The notes below the pieces were generated by a model. That model was not told where the DNA came from, searched no databases, and was given only the letters and a program-made list of their open reading frames with translations. 64,000 nucleotides of DNA from Gemmatimonadota bacterium. Lineage in GTDB: Bacteria; Gemmatimonadota; Gemmatimonadetes; Gemmatimonadales; GWC2-71-9. The DNA lies in assembly GCA_009692185.1 (NCBI GenBank), contig SHZT01000002.1:159455-223454 (forward strand), given 5' to 3'. This document shows, one piece after another, positions 1 to 8,363 of this stretch; the first letter of the stretch is position 1, and each line of letters opens with the position of its first letter. Both the position numbers and the translations under genes were made by a program.

Positions 1-12
1 GTGATCGCGAGT

Positions 13-39
13 TCCCCTCTCCCGGTACGGGAGAGGGGA
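13..39. repeat. perfect 11-bp inverted repeat
   Basis: Two 11-nt arms (13-23 and 29-39) are exact reverse complements around the 5-nt loop ggtac. It lies just downstream of the small minus-strand ORF that stops at 52, so it could terminate that transcript, but there is no T-rich tail. CTCTCCC/GGGAGAG hairpins followed by a GGGTGAGGG-like stretch, as at 42-50 here, also occur as dispersed extragenic repeats in many high-GC genomes. Confidence 0.45.
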
Positions 40-51
40 CAGGGGTGAGGG

Positions 52-192
52 TTACGCCGCCACAGCGGCCGGCGCCGGGCCAGCGTCCACCAGCTGCGCG
101 GCGCCGGCATCCTCCAGCCAGGCCCGGAAGGCCTCGCGGTCAATGCCCGAAGAGGGCAACGTGGTCTCGTCCATGATCTTGAATCCTACCAT
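52..192 (-). CDS. small ORF, 46 aa, unknown
   Basis: A 46-codon frame starts with ATG and is preceded by a good ribosome-binding site: GAGGA ends five bases upstream of the ATG. The peptide has a mixed, acidic N-terminal two thirds (KIMDETTLPSSGIDREAF) and an Ala/Pro-rich tail ending PAAVAA. It has no signal peptide and no Cys. The tail and size resemble small leader-like peptides, but no processing enzyme lies nearby within the window, so I assign no function. It is divergent from the lipoprotein gene at 229. It may be the last member of an operon, or it may simply be a spurious small frame with a fortuitous ribosome site. Confidence 0.4.
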   Translation of the reverse strand: MVGFKIMDETTLPSSGIDREAFRAWLEDAGAAQLVDAGPAPAAVAA

Positions 193-228
193 AGCGATCC
201 TCGCCCGGTACAGCCATTGTTCATCCTT

Positions 229-1209
229 ATGACGGCACGCCGAATCCGCGCCCTGCTGCTCGCCACGCTCCTCACGGGGTGCGGCGACGGGCTGGGCACC
301 GAGAGCTTCGACCCGATGGCGTCGAGCCAGAAGGCCCAGCAGGCCTTTGGCATTGTCACCAGCAATCCGGCGGTGCAGGACTTTGCCGCACTATCCGGGG
401 CGTTCACCTGGACCGGCGCGCCGCCGCTCCTTCCGTCTCCTCTTTCGCCTGCCTCCGCCAGCCCGATGGACATCCTGCCGGCCACCGCGCTCGGCAAGAC
501 GTTCACCTACAACCCACAGACCGGGAAATACGCCTCAAGCGGCCAGCCGGGCGCTCCGGCGAATGGCGTCCGCTACCTGCTGTACAAGGTGGATAACACT
601 ACGAAAGCCATCGTTCTTCCGGCCGAGTCTGTGGGATACCTCGACCTGACCAACGAAACCACGCCTTCGCCGAATTCCCTGGGAATCAAGGCGGTGGTCA
701 ACAACATCACCGTGCTCGACTACAAGGCGACCGGCACCGCCTCGGGGGCGAGCATCAGCCTCACGGCCAAGGGCAACGTGGCCAACGCGACCGGTCAACT
801 GGCCTTCGACTTGTCCCAGAACCACGTCCCCACAACCGGGATCAAGGTGGACTACAAGGTCACCGCCCCGACGCCGGACGTGAGCATCCAGGTCGTGCTG
901 AGCGCGCCCCCGGGCAGCGGGGTCAAGAGCACGGTCACATTGACCGTGACCGAGGGCAGGAACAAGCTCGAGGTCAACGCGATCGGGAACGACGCGGCTG
1001 TCGAAGGTTCGGTCCGGTACAACAAATCCACGCTGGCCAAGATTTCCGGCTCGGGTGCGAACCCGGTGTTCACCGGACAGGGCGGGCGCCAGCTGTCCGC
1101 ACAGGACCTCGAAGGACTGAAAACACTGTTCGCCTTCGTCGACGAACTCTTCGACGGGATCGACAACCTGCTCGCTCCCGCCTACTTCGTGCTCGGGTTC
1201 ACCCTGTGA
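229..1209 (+). CDS. putative lipoprotein of unknown function
   Basis: The 326-aa product starts MTARRIRALLLATLLTGCGD, a typical type II signal peptide with lipobox LTGC, so it is probably lipid-anchored. I chose the ATG at 229 over an upstream TTG at 217 because it places the positively charged n-region directly at the start. The mature part is rich in Thr, Val, Ser and Gly with alternating hydrophobic strands and looks beta-rich; residues of about 170-280 read like repeated beta-strand segments. I recognise no family. It overlaps the next gene by 4 nt (GTGA), implying that the two are co-translated. Confidence 0.7.
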   Translation: MTARRIRALLLATLLTGCGDGLGTESFDPMASSQKAQQAFGIVTSNPAVQDFAALSGAFTWTGAPPLLPSPLSPASASPMDILPATALGKTFTYNPQTGKYASSGQPGAPANGVRYLLYKVDNTTKAIVLPAESVGYLDLTNETTPSPNSLGIKAVVNNITVLDYKATGTASGASISLTAKGNVANATGQLAFDLSQNHVPTTGIKVDYKVTAPTPDVSIQVVLSAPPGSGVKSTVTLTVTEGRNKLEVNAIGNDAAVEGSVRYNKSTLAKISGSGANPVFTGQGGRQLSAQDLEGLKTLFAFVDELFDGIDNLLAPAYFVLGFTL

Positions 1210-2012
1210 AGCAGAAGACGCGACTGGCCCTCTCCCTTCTCCTGGGCATCCCCTCGTGCGGGGGACGGGCCAGCAGCATTCAGCCGATTTTCGTCGAAGG
1301 GCACGCCGTCACGATGGCCGGTGACAGTCTGTTCGCGGTCACCCTGTCCGGACAGCCCGGCCTGCTGATTCGCAACCGTGCGACCGGCAAGGGCCAGATG
1401 ATCGGGACGGCCGTCCTGCACAACCCGGCCCACGCGCAGTGGTTCGACGGAACGTGGTACGTCTCCGATGTCGAGAACGGCCGGCCCGAGATCGCCGTCC
1501 TCGCCGCGGATGGCACGCTCAAGGAACGCATCGCCCTGGGCGGCGTCACCAACACGCCGCACCAGTTCGCCGTCATGCCCGGAGGGGAGATCGTCGTGGA
1601 AGGCCAGGGCGGGAAACTGGTAATGCTCAAGGGCGGTAAGACGTCCACCTACGCGGAGACCGAGTCCAGCGGCCGGACCGGCCTCCTGGTCGCGGCGGGC
1701 GGGGGCGTGGTGCACGGGATTCCCGACAAGTACGTCACGCTCTACAACGGGTTCGGCCACATTCGCTGGCGCATCGACTGGCCTTGGGCCAAGACCGCGT
1801 TCATCAGCGATATCGCGGTGGACTACAACGGACGTATCCACCTCATCGGCGGCGTTCCGAGGGACGGCACGTTCGTCGTGTATACACTGTCAACGGCGAC
1901 GGGCGAGGTGGTGCGGTGGTCCATTCCCGGCCCCAAGGCGACGTTCACGGTGAACGTCCCCGGAAACCTCGAGCCGACCGACGCGGCCCAATGGACGAAG
2001 GTAGGCGGATAG
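1206..2012 (+). CDS. putative lipoprotein, beta-propeller-like
   Basis: The 268-aa product begins with a GTG that overlaps the preceding stop codon. Its N-terminus (MKQKTRLALSLLLGIPSCGG) resembles a lipoprotein signal with Cys18, although PSC is a poor lipobox. The remainder shows repeated segments of the type seen in NHL/6-bladed propellers, such as WYVSDVENGRPEIAVLAADG and ISDIAVDYNGRIHLIG, suggesting a secreted propeller. No catalytic residue set could be identified. It is convergent with dnaJ, with only four bases between the two stops. Confidence 0.65.
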   Translation: MKQKTRLALSLLLGIPSCGGRASSIQPIFVEGHAVTMAGDSLFAVTLSGQPGLLIRNRATGKGQMIGTAVLHNPAHAQWFDGTWYVSDVENGRPEIAVLAADGTLKERIALGGVTNTPHQFAVMPGGEIVVEGQGGKLVMLKGGKTSTYAETESSGRTGLLVAAGGGVVHGIPDKYVTLYNGFGHIRWRIDWPWAKTAFISDIAVDYNGRIHLIGGVPRDGTFVVYTLSTATGEVVRWSIPGPKATFTVNVPGNLEPTDAAQWTKVGG

Positions 2013-2016
2013 ACGG

Positions 2017-3117
2017 TTAGTGCTTCAACCCGGCCTTGTCTGCGAACTGCGCAAACATTTCCTGTTCCTCCGCTGACATCTTCTCCGGGATCTCCACGGA
2101 GATCTCCACGAACTGGTCGCCCCGCGCACCGCCCCGTTCAATGCCCTGCCCCTTGATCCGGAACTGCCGGCCTGGCTGGGTGCCGGCTGGAACCTTGAGC
2201 ACCATGCGTTTTCCATCCACCGTGCGCACGCGGATTTTCGTGCCCAGCATCGCCTGCGCCAGGTTGACCGGGACGGTGCAATAGAGGTCGAGCCCCACCC
2301 GTCGCAAAAAAGCGTCGGGCTGCACCTGGAACGTGACCTGGATGTCGCCTGCCGCTCCCCCGGACCCCGACGGCTGGCCCTGCCCCTTGAGCCGAACGCG
2401 GTGCCCCGAATCCGTCCCCGGCGGGACCGTGATCATGACCCGCCGGTCTCCCGATATTTCCCCGGCGCCGTGACAGGTCTTGCACGGTTCGCTCACCACC
2501 CGGCCCTTGCCCCGGCACGCAGGACACGGCCGCTGGACCGCAAACCCGCCTTGTCCGAAACTCACGGTGCCGCGCCCACTGCACTCCTTGCACACCGTCA
2601 CCTTTGCGCCGGGCGCCGCCCCGGACCCACCGCACGTCCCGCACCGGTCCGTCACCGGTATCGCCACCGGCACCCTGCCGCCAAGGGCGGCCACGCGGAA
2701 CGGCACTTCGACGGCGATCTCGATCGGCTCCGCTTCCTCGGCCTTCCTGCCCCGGCCGAAAATGGACGAGAACAGGTCGCCGAGGCCGCCGAAATCCGTG
2801 GAGAACTCCTCGAAACGCGCGCCGCCACCAAACGGATCGCTTCGCCCGCCAGTACCTGGCCTCGGGCTCCCCCGCCCGCCGCCAGTCCCGAACGCTCCGT
2901 ACTTCCGCATCATGTCGTACTGCTTGCGCTTCTCGGCATCGGAAAGCACGGAGTACGCCTCCGAAATCTCTTTGAAGCGCTCGGACGCACCCGCGTCGTT
3001 GGGACTGGCATCGGGATGGTATTTCTTGGCGAGACGGCGGTAGGCCTTCTTGAGATCGTCGGCGGAGGCCGTCTCCGGAACGCCGAGCGACTTGTAGTAG
3101 TCCTTGGGCGCGGCCAT
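2017..3117 (-). CDS. dnaJ: chaperone DnaJ
   Basis: DnaJ is the J-domain co-chaperone that stimulates DnaK ATP hydrolysis and delivers unfolded clients. The 366-aa protein has an N-terminal J domain with HPD at residues 34-36, a Gly/Phe-rich linker (about 73-120), four CxxCxGxG zinc repeats starting near residues 159, 176, 198 and 212, and the C-terminal substrate-binding domains. Length is normal for the family. It lies three bases after grpE in the same direction, so the two are likely co-transcribed; dnaK is not in the window. Confidence 0.96.
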   Translation of the reverse strand: MAAPKDYYKSLGVPETASADDLKKAYRRLAKKYHPDASPNDAGASERFKEISEAYSVLSDAEKRKQYDMMRKYGAFGTGGGRGSPRPGTGGRSDPFGGGARFEEFSTDFGGLGDLFSSIFGRGRKAEEAEPIEIAVEVPFRVAALGGRVPVAIPVTDRCGTCGGSGAAPGAKVTVCKECSGRGTVSFGQGGFAVQRPCPACRGKGRVVSEPCKTCHGAGEISGDRRVMITVPPGTDSGHRVRLKGQGQPSGSGGAAGDIQVTFQVQPDAFLRRVGLDLYCTVPVNLAQAMLGTKIRVRTVDGKRMVLKVPAGTQPGRQFRIKGQGIERGGARGDQFVEISVEIPEKMSAEEQEMFAQFADKAGLKH

Positions 3118-3120
3118 GTA

Positions 3121-3690
3121 TTACGACTCGGACGCCGAGGCGTCGTCTGCCCAGATGCGGACCTGTACGCGCGCGGGACGCAGCAGGGCGCCGCCAAACC
3201 GGTACCCGGACTGGAACACCAGCGCCACCGTGTGGTCCTGCTCCGGCACGGTCGCGGCAACCGTCGAAACAGCCTCATGACCGGCCGGGTCGAACTTCTC
3301 TTCCGGCAGGCCGACGCGAACCAACCCCGCCGCCTCGAACTGCTTCAGCATTTTCCGTTCGACCAGCTCGACACCAGCGGCCAGGTCCTTGGCGGACGTC
3401 CGTTCGGGATCGAGGTGCGTCACCCGGCCCAGGTCATCCAGCGCGTCGAGCACCTTCTCGACGAGCTCACCCTGCGCCTTGGGCCACATTTCGACCCGTT
3501 CCTTCTGGACGCGGCGACGGAAGTTGTCGAAGTCGGCGGCGAGGCGAACATACTGATCCTTCAGACGCTCGATTTCCGCGCTCAACTCGGTAGACGGGTC
3601 AACGACCGGGGCGGGCTCGACCGCCGCAACCGGAGCGGCGGACTCAGCCGGTTCGTCATGGGCGTGCAGCTTCTTGTGCTTTTTAGTCAC
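3121..3690 (-). CDS. grpE: nucleotide exchange factor GrpE
   Basis: GrpE releases ADP from DnaK and works with DnaJ in the heat-shock chaperone cycle. The 189-aa protein has a Lys-rich N-terminus, a disordered Ala/Pro/Glu segment, then the long helix typical of GrpE (about 37-75, with LAADFDNFRRRVQKER) and a C-terminal beta domain ending in a segment like VALVFQSGYRFGGALLRPARV. It precedes dnaJ by three bases. The upstream region contains an imperfect inverted repeat (3729-3738 and 3768-3777) but no recognisable CIRCE element. Confidence 0.95.
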   Translation of the reverse strand: MTKKHKKLHAHDEPAESAAPVAAVEPAPVVDPSTELSAEIERLKDQYVRLAADFDNFRRRVQKERVEMWPKAQGELVEKVLDALDDLGRVTHLDPERTSAKDLAAGVELVERKMLKQFEAAGLVRVGLPEEKFDPAGHEAVSTVAATVPEQDHTVALVFQSGYRFGGALLRPARVQVRIWADDASASES

Positions 3691-3791
3691 GAATCCCGAA
3701 CGTTACCTGTGATGCGTCAATGAGTTAGCGAGACCAAGAATAACAGTGTCTACGAAGGTACAAGATACTTGGTTTCGTGAGTGCCCAACGA

Positions 3792-3824
3792 AAAGCGCGG
3801 ATGGGAGGTTCCCATCCGCGCTTT
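3792..3824 (-). terminator. 15-bp perfect hairpin, probable terminator
   Basis: Arms 3792-3806 and 3810-3824 are exact reverse complements with a 3-nt loop. The structure starts 20 nt after the stop of the minus-strand gene at 3845 and lies upstream of grpE. On the minus strand the stem ends in TTT followed by TCGTT, a weak U tract. It probably insulates the exported-protein gene from grpE-dnaJ. Confidence 0.7.
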
Positions 3825-3844
3825 CCGCCTATTCACTCTTTCGC

Positions 3845-4294
3845 TCACTGTCCCGGAGGTCCGCCGCCCATCCGACCACCAGGTCCACCGGGCCGGCGAA
3901 GCGCGGGCTTCTGCAGCGCATCGAATGCCGCCTGGCTCGCAGCCGGCAGAGCCGCGCGTACGGCACCGTAATGCCCGTCCAGGGCCGCCTGCCACTCCGT
4001 CATTTTGCCCATCATCGCCTGCCGGACCGCGGGATCCGGAGGACCGCCGCCACCCATCATCTTCGCACGCTCGTCTGCCGCGGTCTTCAGGATCTTGTCT
4101 ACCTCGGCCAGGTGCGGCGCGACTTTCGCCGAAACCGAAGCGTCGGTAATGCCCAGCGCCTTGACCAGGGAGTCAGCGCTCACCCAGTGATCCGCCGGCG
4201 GCGGTCCGCCACGACCCATGCCACCACCACCCTGTGCCACTGCCGGCCCGGCCAACAGCGCCAGCACCAGCGACAACCCACCTGCGTGCTTCAT
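3845..4294 (-). CDS. small exported Gly/Pro-rich protein
   Basis: The 149-aa product starts MKHAGGLSLVLALLAGPAVAQ, a clear Sec signal peptide with a probable AVAQ cleavage site. The ATG at 4294 is preceded by GGAGA at good spacing, so upstream in-frame starts were not used. The mature part has Gly/Met/Pro-rich ends flanking a charged helical core of about 85 residues with several Lys-Met and Glu-Val pairs. The general design is like small periplasmic helical proteins such as Spy/CpxP, but no LTXXQ motif is visible, so I leave it unassigned. Confidence 0.7.
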   Translation of the reverse strand: MKHAGGLSLVLALLAGPAVAQGGGGMGRGGPPPADHWVSADSLVKALGITDASVSAKVAPHLAEVDKILKTAADERAKMMGGGGPPDPAVRQAMMGKMTEWQAALDGHYGAVRAALPAASQAAFDALQKPALRRPGGPGGRMGGGPPGQ

Positions 4295-4375
4295 AGTATC
4301 TCCATTACTGAGGGGTCGAACGTACATGTTGAGCTCACATCGTATACGCACAAGCCGCAGAGTTCGTTACCGCCG

Positions 4376-5623
4376 CTACTGCCGCAGCATGTGCCGCAGG
4401 AGATCGAGGCCGGCCTGGGCACTGCGGGCGCGCACCTCGTCCCGTTCACCCAGGAAACGCCGCTTCATGACTTGCTCCCGGTCTTGTACCCGGGCCGCCA
4501 GCCAGACGGTCCCGACCGGCTTCTCCGCAGTCCCGCCGTCCGGCCCAGCGATCCCGGTAACGGCAATGGACGTGTCCACGCCAAAGCGCTCACTCACTCC
4601 CGTGGCCATCGCCCGGACGACGGGCTCGCTGACCGCCCCGTGTTCGTTGATAAGCGCCAGCGACACGCCAAGCGACGCCACCTTCACCTCGTTGGCATAT
4701 GCGATCACGCCGCCCCGGAAAACGGCGGACGCTCCGGGCACCGCCGTGATCCGCTCGCCGAGCATGCCTCCGGTGCATGACTCCGCCACCGCGAGCGTGT
4801 GTCCCCCGTCCCTGAGCAGGCCAAAGACAATCGCCGCCAGGTCGGTCGTATCGTCACCGTAGTAGTGGGCCCGGAGCCCAGGAAGGAGCTCGGCTGCCGC
4901 TCTCTTGAGCGCCGTGTCGGCCGCCTCCGCCGGGAGGTTCGAGACGGTGAGACGGAGATCCACGCCATTCACCGACGGGAGATACGCGAGGGTGGCGGGC
5001 TGGATCCGGTCTTCCCGCTCCCCGATCTGTGCCGCCAGCGACGACTCACCGATCCCAGTGGTTCGCAGGGTCAGCGACCGAACCACCGTTTCCCCTTTCC
5101 CTTTTCCCTTTTCCCTGATTCTTGGGACTACCTCGTGCTCGACGAGCTTCCGCATCTCATTCGGCACGCCGGGCAGGAGGACGGCGACGCCCGGCGGGCC
5201 CTCGAGCCAAAGCCCCGGCGCGGTTCCCCAGTTGTTCGGAAGCACGGTGGCCCCGCGAGGTATCTCCGCCTGGGAGCGATTGCTCTCCGGCATCGGCACG
5301 CGGCCCATGGCGGCGAAGCGTTGCCGAAGGACCTCGAGATACCCGGAGTCCAGCTCGAGCGGGGCTTCGAAGATCGCGGCGACCACCTTCTTGGTCATGT
5401 CGTCGCGGGTCGGGCCAAGTCCGCCGGTGGCAATGACGAAGCGGGTCCGGGTCAGCGCGTCGCGCATGGCCCGGTCAATGTCTCCCGGGTCGTCGCCCAC
5501 GGTCGTCCGCCGAACGACACGCGCCCCGACTGTGGCCAGGACGCGAGCGAGTTCAGCGGCGTTGGTGTCGATCGTGAACCCGAGCAGGAGCTCGGTTCCG
5601 ATCGTCACCAGCTCAATGTCCAT
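4376..5623 (-). CDS. cinA: CinA family nicotinamide-nucleotide amidohydrolase
   Basis: The 415-aa protein starts MDIELVTIGTELLLG, the standard CinA N-terminus, and has the N-terminal molybdopterin-binding-like domain (GGLGPTRDDMTK) followed by the C-terminal PncC-type deamidase domain (AESCTGGMLGERITAVPG; GIAGPDGGTAEKPVGTVW). CinA/PncC hydrolyses NMN in pyridine nucleotide salvage. The ATG overlaps the end of pgsA by 11 nt. Residues about 170-178 (REKGKGKGE) are encoded by a GGGAAAA-type repeat identical to a sequence at 18.8 kb, probably an in-frame insertion in the linker. Confidence 0.93.
   Translation of the reverse strand: MDIELVTIGTELLLGFTIDTNAAELARVLATVGARVVRRTTVGDDPGDIDRAMRDALTRTRFVIATGGLGPTRDDMTKKVVAAIFEAPLELDSGYLEVLRQRFAAMGRVPMPESNRSQAEIPRGATVLPNNWGTAPGLWLEGPPGVAVLLPGVPNEMRKLVEHEVVPRIREKGKGKGETVVRSLTLRTTGIGESSLAAQIGEREDRIQPATLAYLPSVNGVDLRLTVSNLPAEAADTALKRAAAELLPGLRAHYYGDDTTDLAAIVFGLLRDGGHTLAVAESCTGGMLGERITAVPGASAVFRGGVIAYANEVKVASLGVSLALINEHGAVSEPVVRAMATGVSERFGVDTSIAVTGIAGPDGGTAEKPVGTVWLAARVQDREQVMKRRFLGERDEVRARSAQAGLDLLRHMLRQ
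5089..5115. repeat. GGGAAAA repeat unit inside cinA
   Basis: This 27-nt stretch of TTTCCC units within cinA is identical to 18842-18868, one arm of the inverted repeat between ispG and the MOSC gene. Here only one arm is present and the reading frame stays open, encoding a Lys/Gly-rich run. It is best explained as a half copy of a dispersed element captured in a linker of CinA. Confidence 0.75.
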
Positions 5624-6281
5624 CAGTCCGGGAAGTAGGCTCGGCGGGCGGGTTCTGGAAGAGGGAGCGGTAGCGGTAGAGGTACACGCCAAGCGAGTAC
5701 ACCGTGAGGAACACGGCCGCGCCGAGCGTGACAGACACCAGCCCGCCGTGGAACGTCTCCCAGTAGCCCCCCAGGAGCTGCTTCCGCCAGCCGTAGTGCG
5801 CGGCGAGATCCTTCCACGCAAACCACCCGATCGTGGCGCCGATGAAGATGCTCTGCACCGTCGTCTTGAGCTTGCCGGGGCCGGCGGCCGCGATGATGAC
5901 GCCGCGCCGCTTGGCCCATGCCCGGAATCCCGTCATGAAGGCCTCGCGCCCCACGATCAACCAGGCGGCCCAGGGCGGCATGCTGCCCCACCACGGAATG
6001 CCGTATTCCCGCATGCGATACGTGGTGATCCAGTAGATCGGGATCAGGGTGGCGAAGAGGAGGAGTTTGTCGGCGAGGGGGTCCAGCTCCATGCCCAGCG
6101 TGCTCACCTGCTTCCACCGCCGGGCCAGCAAGCCATCGAAAATGTCGCTCACGGCGGCGACGATGAACACGGTGAACGCCACGACCTTGGGCCACGCCCC
6201 TTCAATAAACGGCAACAACGCAATGACGGGCGCCAGGGCAATGCGGGAAACGGTGAGGATGTTGGGCAGGGTCCAGCGCAT
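5613..6281 (-). CDS. pgsA: CDP-diacylglycerol--glycerol-3-phosphate 3-phosphatidyltransferase
   Basis: PgsA makes phosphatidylglycerol phosphate, the first committed step of anionic phospholipid synthesis, in the inner membrane. The 222-aa protein begins MRWTLPNILTVSRI and carries the full CDP-alcohol phosphatidyltransferase signature: D46, D49-G50, A53-R54, G63, D67 and D71. Several hydrophobic segments span the rest. It ends 11 nt inside the start of cinA and follows the mglA remnant by about 23 bases. Confidence 0.93.
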   Translation of the reverse strand: MRWTLPNILTVSRIALAPVIALLPFIEGAWPKVVAFTVFIVAAVSDIFDGLLARRWKQVSTLGMELDPLADKLLLFATLIPIYWITTYRMREYGIPWWGSMPPWAAWLIVGREAFMTGFRAWAKRRGVIIAAAGPGKLKTTVQSIFIGATIGWFAWKDLAAHYGWRKQLLGGYWETFHGGLVSVTLGAAVFLTVYSLGVYLYRYRSLFQNPPAEPTSRTDGH

Positions 6282-6304
6282 GGAATCCCCCGGGGACCGA
6301 GAGT

Positions 6305-6969
6305 CTAGCCGAGGGTCTTCAGGACGAGCTTGGCCACCGCCTTGAGCGTTTCGAATACGCCTTCCCCGGTGACGGCGCACGCCTCGATGTACGGCGCGCG
6401 TTCTACCCAGTTGCCGTCCTCCTGGCTCACCAGGAACTCGCCGGGGTGGGCCGGGTCAGGCAGCGGTTTTTGCCGGGCCGGGTCTTCCACCGGCCAGCCG
6501 GGGTTGAGCTGGGCCTGCAGGTCCCTGATGGACGCCGCGTTGGGCAGGTCCCGCTTATGATGAACGGGATCTTGGTGAGGTCGTAGCCGTACTGCGCCAT
6601 GTTGTCGTACAGGTTCTGCATGGCCTCGACATTCGCTTCCATGCGCTCGATCTGGCTGTCGGCCACAAAGGCGATTCCGTCCACGCCCTTGAGGATGAGC
6701 TTGCGCGAGGCGTTGTAGTACACCTAGCCCGGCACCGTGTACAGGTGGAACCGCGTCTTGAAGCCCCGGACGGTACCAAGGTCCACCGGGAGGAAGTCGA
6801 AGAAGAGTGTCCGCTCGGTCTCAGTGGCGAGCGACACCATTTTCCCGCGCTGGTCCGGCGCCACCTTGGTGAAGACGTGCTCAAGGTTCGTGGTCTTGCC
6901 GCCCAGGCCCGACCCGTAATAGACCACCTTGCAGTTGATTTCCCGGGAGGCATAGTTGATCATCGACAT
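6305..6969 (-). pseudogene. mglA: MglA-like small GTPase, disrupted
   Basis: The frame matches MglA, the Ras-like GTPase that sets cell polarity in gliding and type IV pilus motility. The N-terminus ([14 protein letters not shown]), P-loop GSGLGGKT (residues 19-26) and C-terminus (ETLKAVAKLVLKTLG) are clear. Two lesions break it: TAG at 6724-6726 replaces the expected Gln codon after LYTVPG, and about 10 nt are missing at 6556/6557, removing the Gln-Tyr-Asn before KRDL and so the Asn of the NKxD base-specificity motif. Adding 10 nt gives exactly 225 codons, including the internal TAG. An intact roadblock partner lies immediately upstream. Real decay and assembly error both remain possible. 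Confidence 0.85.
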
Positions 6970-6987
6970 AGTCGATAGTCCTCCCGC

Positions 6988-7479
6988 TCAGTCGCCGAAC
7001 AGCTTGTCAATTTCGTCCTCGGCCCCTTCCAGGAGCTTGGCCTGCTTCTGCTGGCCCGGTTGGCCGGCGCGGCCGAACATGTCGTCGAACACCTTGGTGA
7101 GGTCGTTCACGGTCTGCTTCACCTTGAGCCGCACCAGCCCCACCGTGGTCCGCTGGTCGAACAGCACCACCAGGATCACCCGCCGCGCGACGTCGGCGAG
7201 ATACATCGATTCCTTTTCGCCCTGGTGGAACAGCGAGCCGAATTCCGGTTCGCCGATCATCTTGGCGAGCTGGTCGTTGGCGCTGAAGTCGGCGGCGGTG
7301 AGCGATGCGAACGTCGTGGGGTCGAACTTGAGCTCGTCCCCTACGTTCGCCAGCAGCTGGCCCGCGCGGTCGACCACCAGGGCACCATGCGCCTGGGACT
7401 CCTTGAGCAGGGCCCCGAGGTGCTCCGTGATTTTCCGGTGGTCCTCTTCCGCAATGGACCACGTGCCTGCGCCGCTCAT
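6988..7479 (-). CDS. roadblock/LC7-domain protein, MglB-like
   Basis: The 163-aa protein matches the roadblock/LC7 fold (residues about 10-130, with GALVVDRAGQLLANVGD and a DVARRVILVVLFDQRTTVGLVRL strand-helix pattern) and has a charged Gln/Lys C-terminal tail. MglB-type roadblock proteins act as GTPase-activating partners of MglA. It lies directly upstream of the mglA remnant, separated by 18 bases, which supports a polarity-module role. Its ATG overlaps the preceding gene by 4 nt (ATGA). Which MglB subtype it is cannot be told from this sequence alone. Confidence 0.85.
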   Translation of the reverse strand: MSGAGTWSIAEEDHRKITEHLGALLKESQAHGALVVDRAGQLLANVGDELKFDPTTFASLTAADFSANDQLAKMIGEPEFGSLFHQGEKESMYLADVARRVILVVLFDQRTTVGLVRLKVKQTVNDLTKVFDDMFGRAGQPGQQKQAKLLEGAEDEIDKLFGD

Positions 7480-7760
7480 ACCCGCTTCGCCTCGCCCAGT
7501 GTTGCCTCCATTCGCCGGATCATCGCTGTCGCCCGTTTCTTGAGCACGGCCGACCGCTCCCATGCCGCGTAGTCGCGCAACAATCGTACTGCCTCGACGC
7601 TCGGATGGCCCGAGAGCCACCCCAGCGCCGACAGCCGCCGGAGCGGCCGCGCGCTGAACAAGTCCTGCCGGTGGCGCCCCATGGATCGCTGGGCAAGCAA
7701 CACGCCGACCGCCGCTCCGACGCCGAACCCGAACAGCAGGGCCTTGGTCCGCGCCCGCAT
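7476..7760 (-). CDS. small membrane-anchored protein, unknown
   Basis: The 94-aa product has one predicted N-terminal membrane segment (ALLFGFGVGAAVGVLLAQ), a basic Arg/Ser-rich middle and an amphipathic C-terminal helix. It starts with an ATG overlapping the recR stop by one base (TAATG) and overlaps the roadblock gene by 4 nt. That tight placement between recR and the polarity genes supports a real gene, but the product matches no family I recognise. Confidence 0.65.
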   Translation of the reverse strand: MRARTKALLFGFGVGAAVGVLLAQRSMGRHRQDLFSARPLRRLSALGWLSGHPSVEAVRLLRDYAAWERSAVLKKRATAMIRRMEATLGEAKRV

Positions 7761-8356
7761 TACCCACCCATGTCGCGCCGGGCCGAGAGCGCCCGGGCGA
7801 TAGTGACGCCATCGGCGTATTCCAGGTCGCCGCCGACCGGCAGGCCGAGCGCGATGCGCGTGACCTTCACGCCGTGGCCATCCAGTGCACCGCGCACATA
7901 GGTGGCCGTGACCTCGCCTTCCATGGACGGGTTGGTCGCGACGATCACCTCGCGGATCCCCGCCCCGTTCCCCACCCGGTGCAACAGCGAGCCGATGCGG
8001 AGATCGTCGGGCCCGATACCGTCCAGCGGCGACAGGTGACCGCCCAGGACGTGATAGACACCGCGATACTCCCCCGACCGCTCGATGGCGTCGATATCCG
8101 ACGCCTCTTCCACCACGCACACCAGCCCTGCGTCGCGCCGCTGGTCGGCGCAGAATTCGCACGGGTCCTGCTCCGTGAGGTTGCCACAGGTCGAACACGC
8201 CCGCACCGAGCGCGTGACCGCCTGGAGGGCAAGCGCGAGGCGTTCCACCGACGCAGCCGGCTGCTTGAGCAGGTGGTACACCAGCCGCGTCGCGGTCTTG
8301 CGTCCGATCCCCGGGAGCTTGGCGAGCTCGGTCGCGAGCTCGGCGATAACCGACAC
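7760..8356 (-). CDS. recR: recombination mediator RecR
   Basis: RecR helps load RecA at gaps in the RecFOR pathway. The 198-aa protein has the N-terminal helix-hairpin-helix (LAKLPGIGRKTATRLVYHLL), a zinc finger with Cys54, Cys57, Cys66 and Cys69, and a Toprim domain (VVEEASDIDAIE). Length is typical. The dnaX-ebfC-recR order is widely conserved in bacteria and supports the assignment. Confidence 0.96.
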   Translation of the reverse strand: MSVIAELATELAKLPGIGRKTATRLVYHLLKQPAASVERLALALQAVTRSVRACSTCGNLTEQDPCEFCADQRRDAGLVCVVEEASDIDAIERSGEYRGVYHVLGGHLSPLDGIGPDDLRIGSLLHRVGNGAGIREVIVATNPSMEGEVTATYVRGALDGHGVKVTRIALGLPVGGDLEYADGVTIARALSARRDMGG

Positions 8357-8363
8357 TGCGAGT

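Noticed and set aside
2401-3723. A plus-strand open frame opposite dnaJ and grpE
   Set aside because: Antisense to dnaJ and grpE; Arg/Pro-rich and without family motifs.
6724-6726. Programmed readthrough of the mglA TAG
   Set aside because: A second lesion removes the NKxD Asn and breaks the frame downstream, so readthrough alone would not give a working GTPase.
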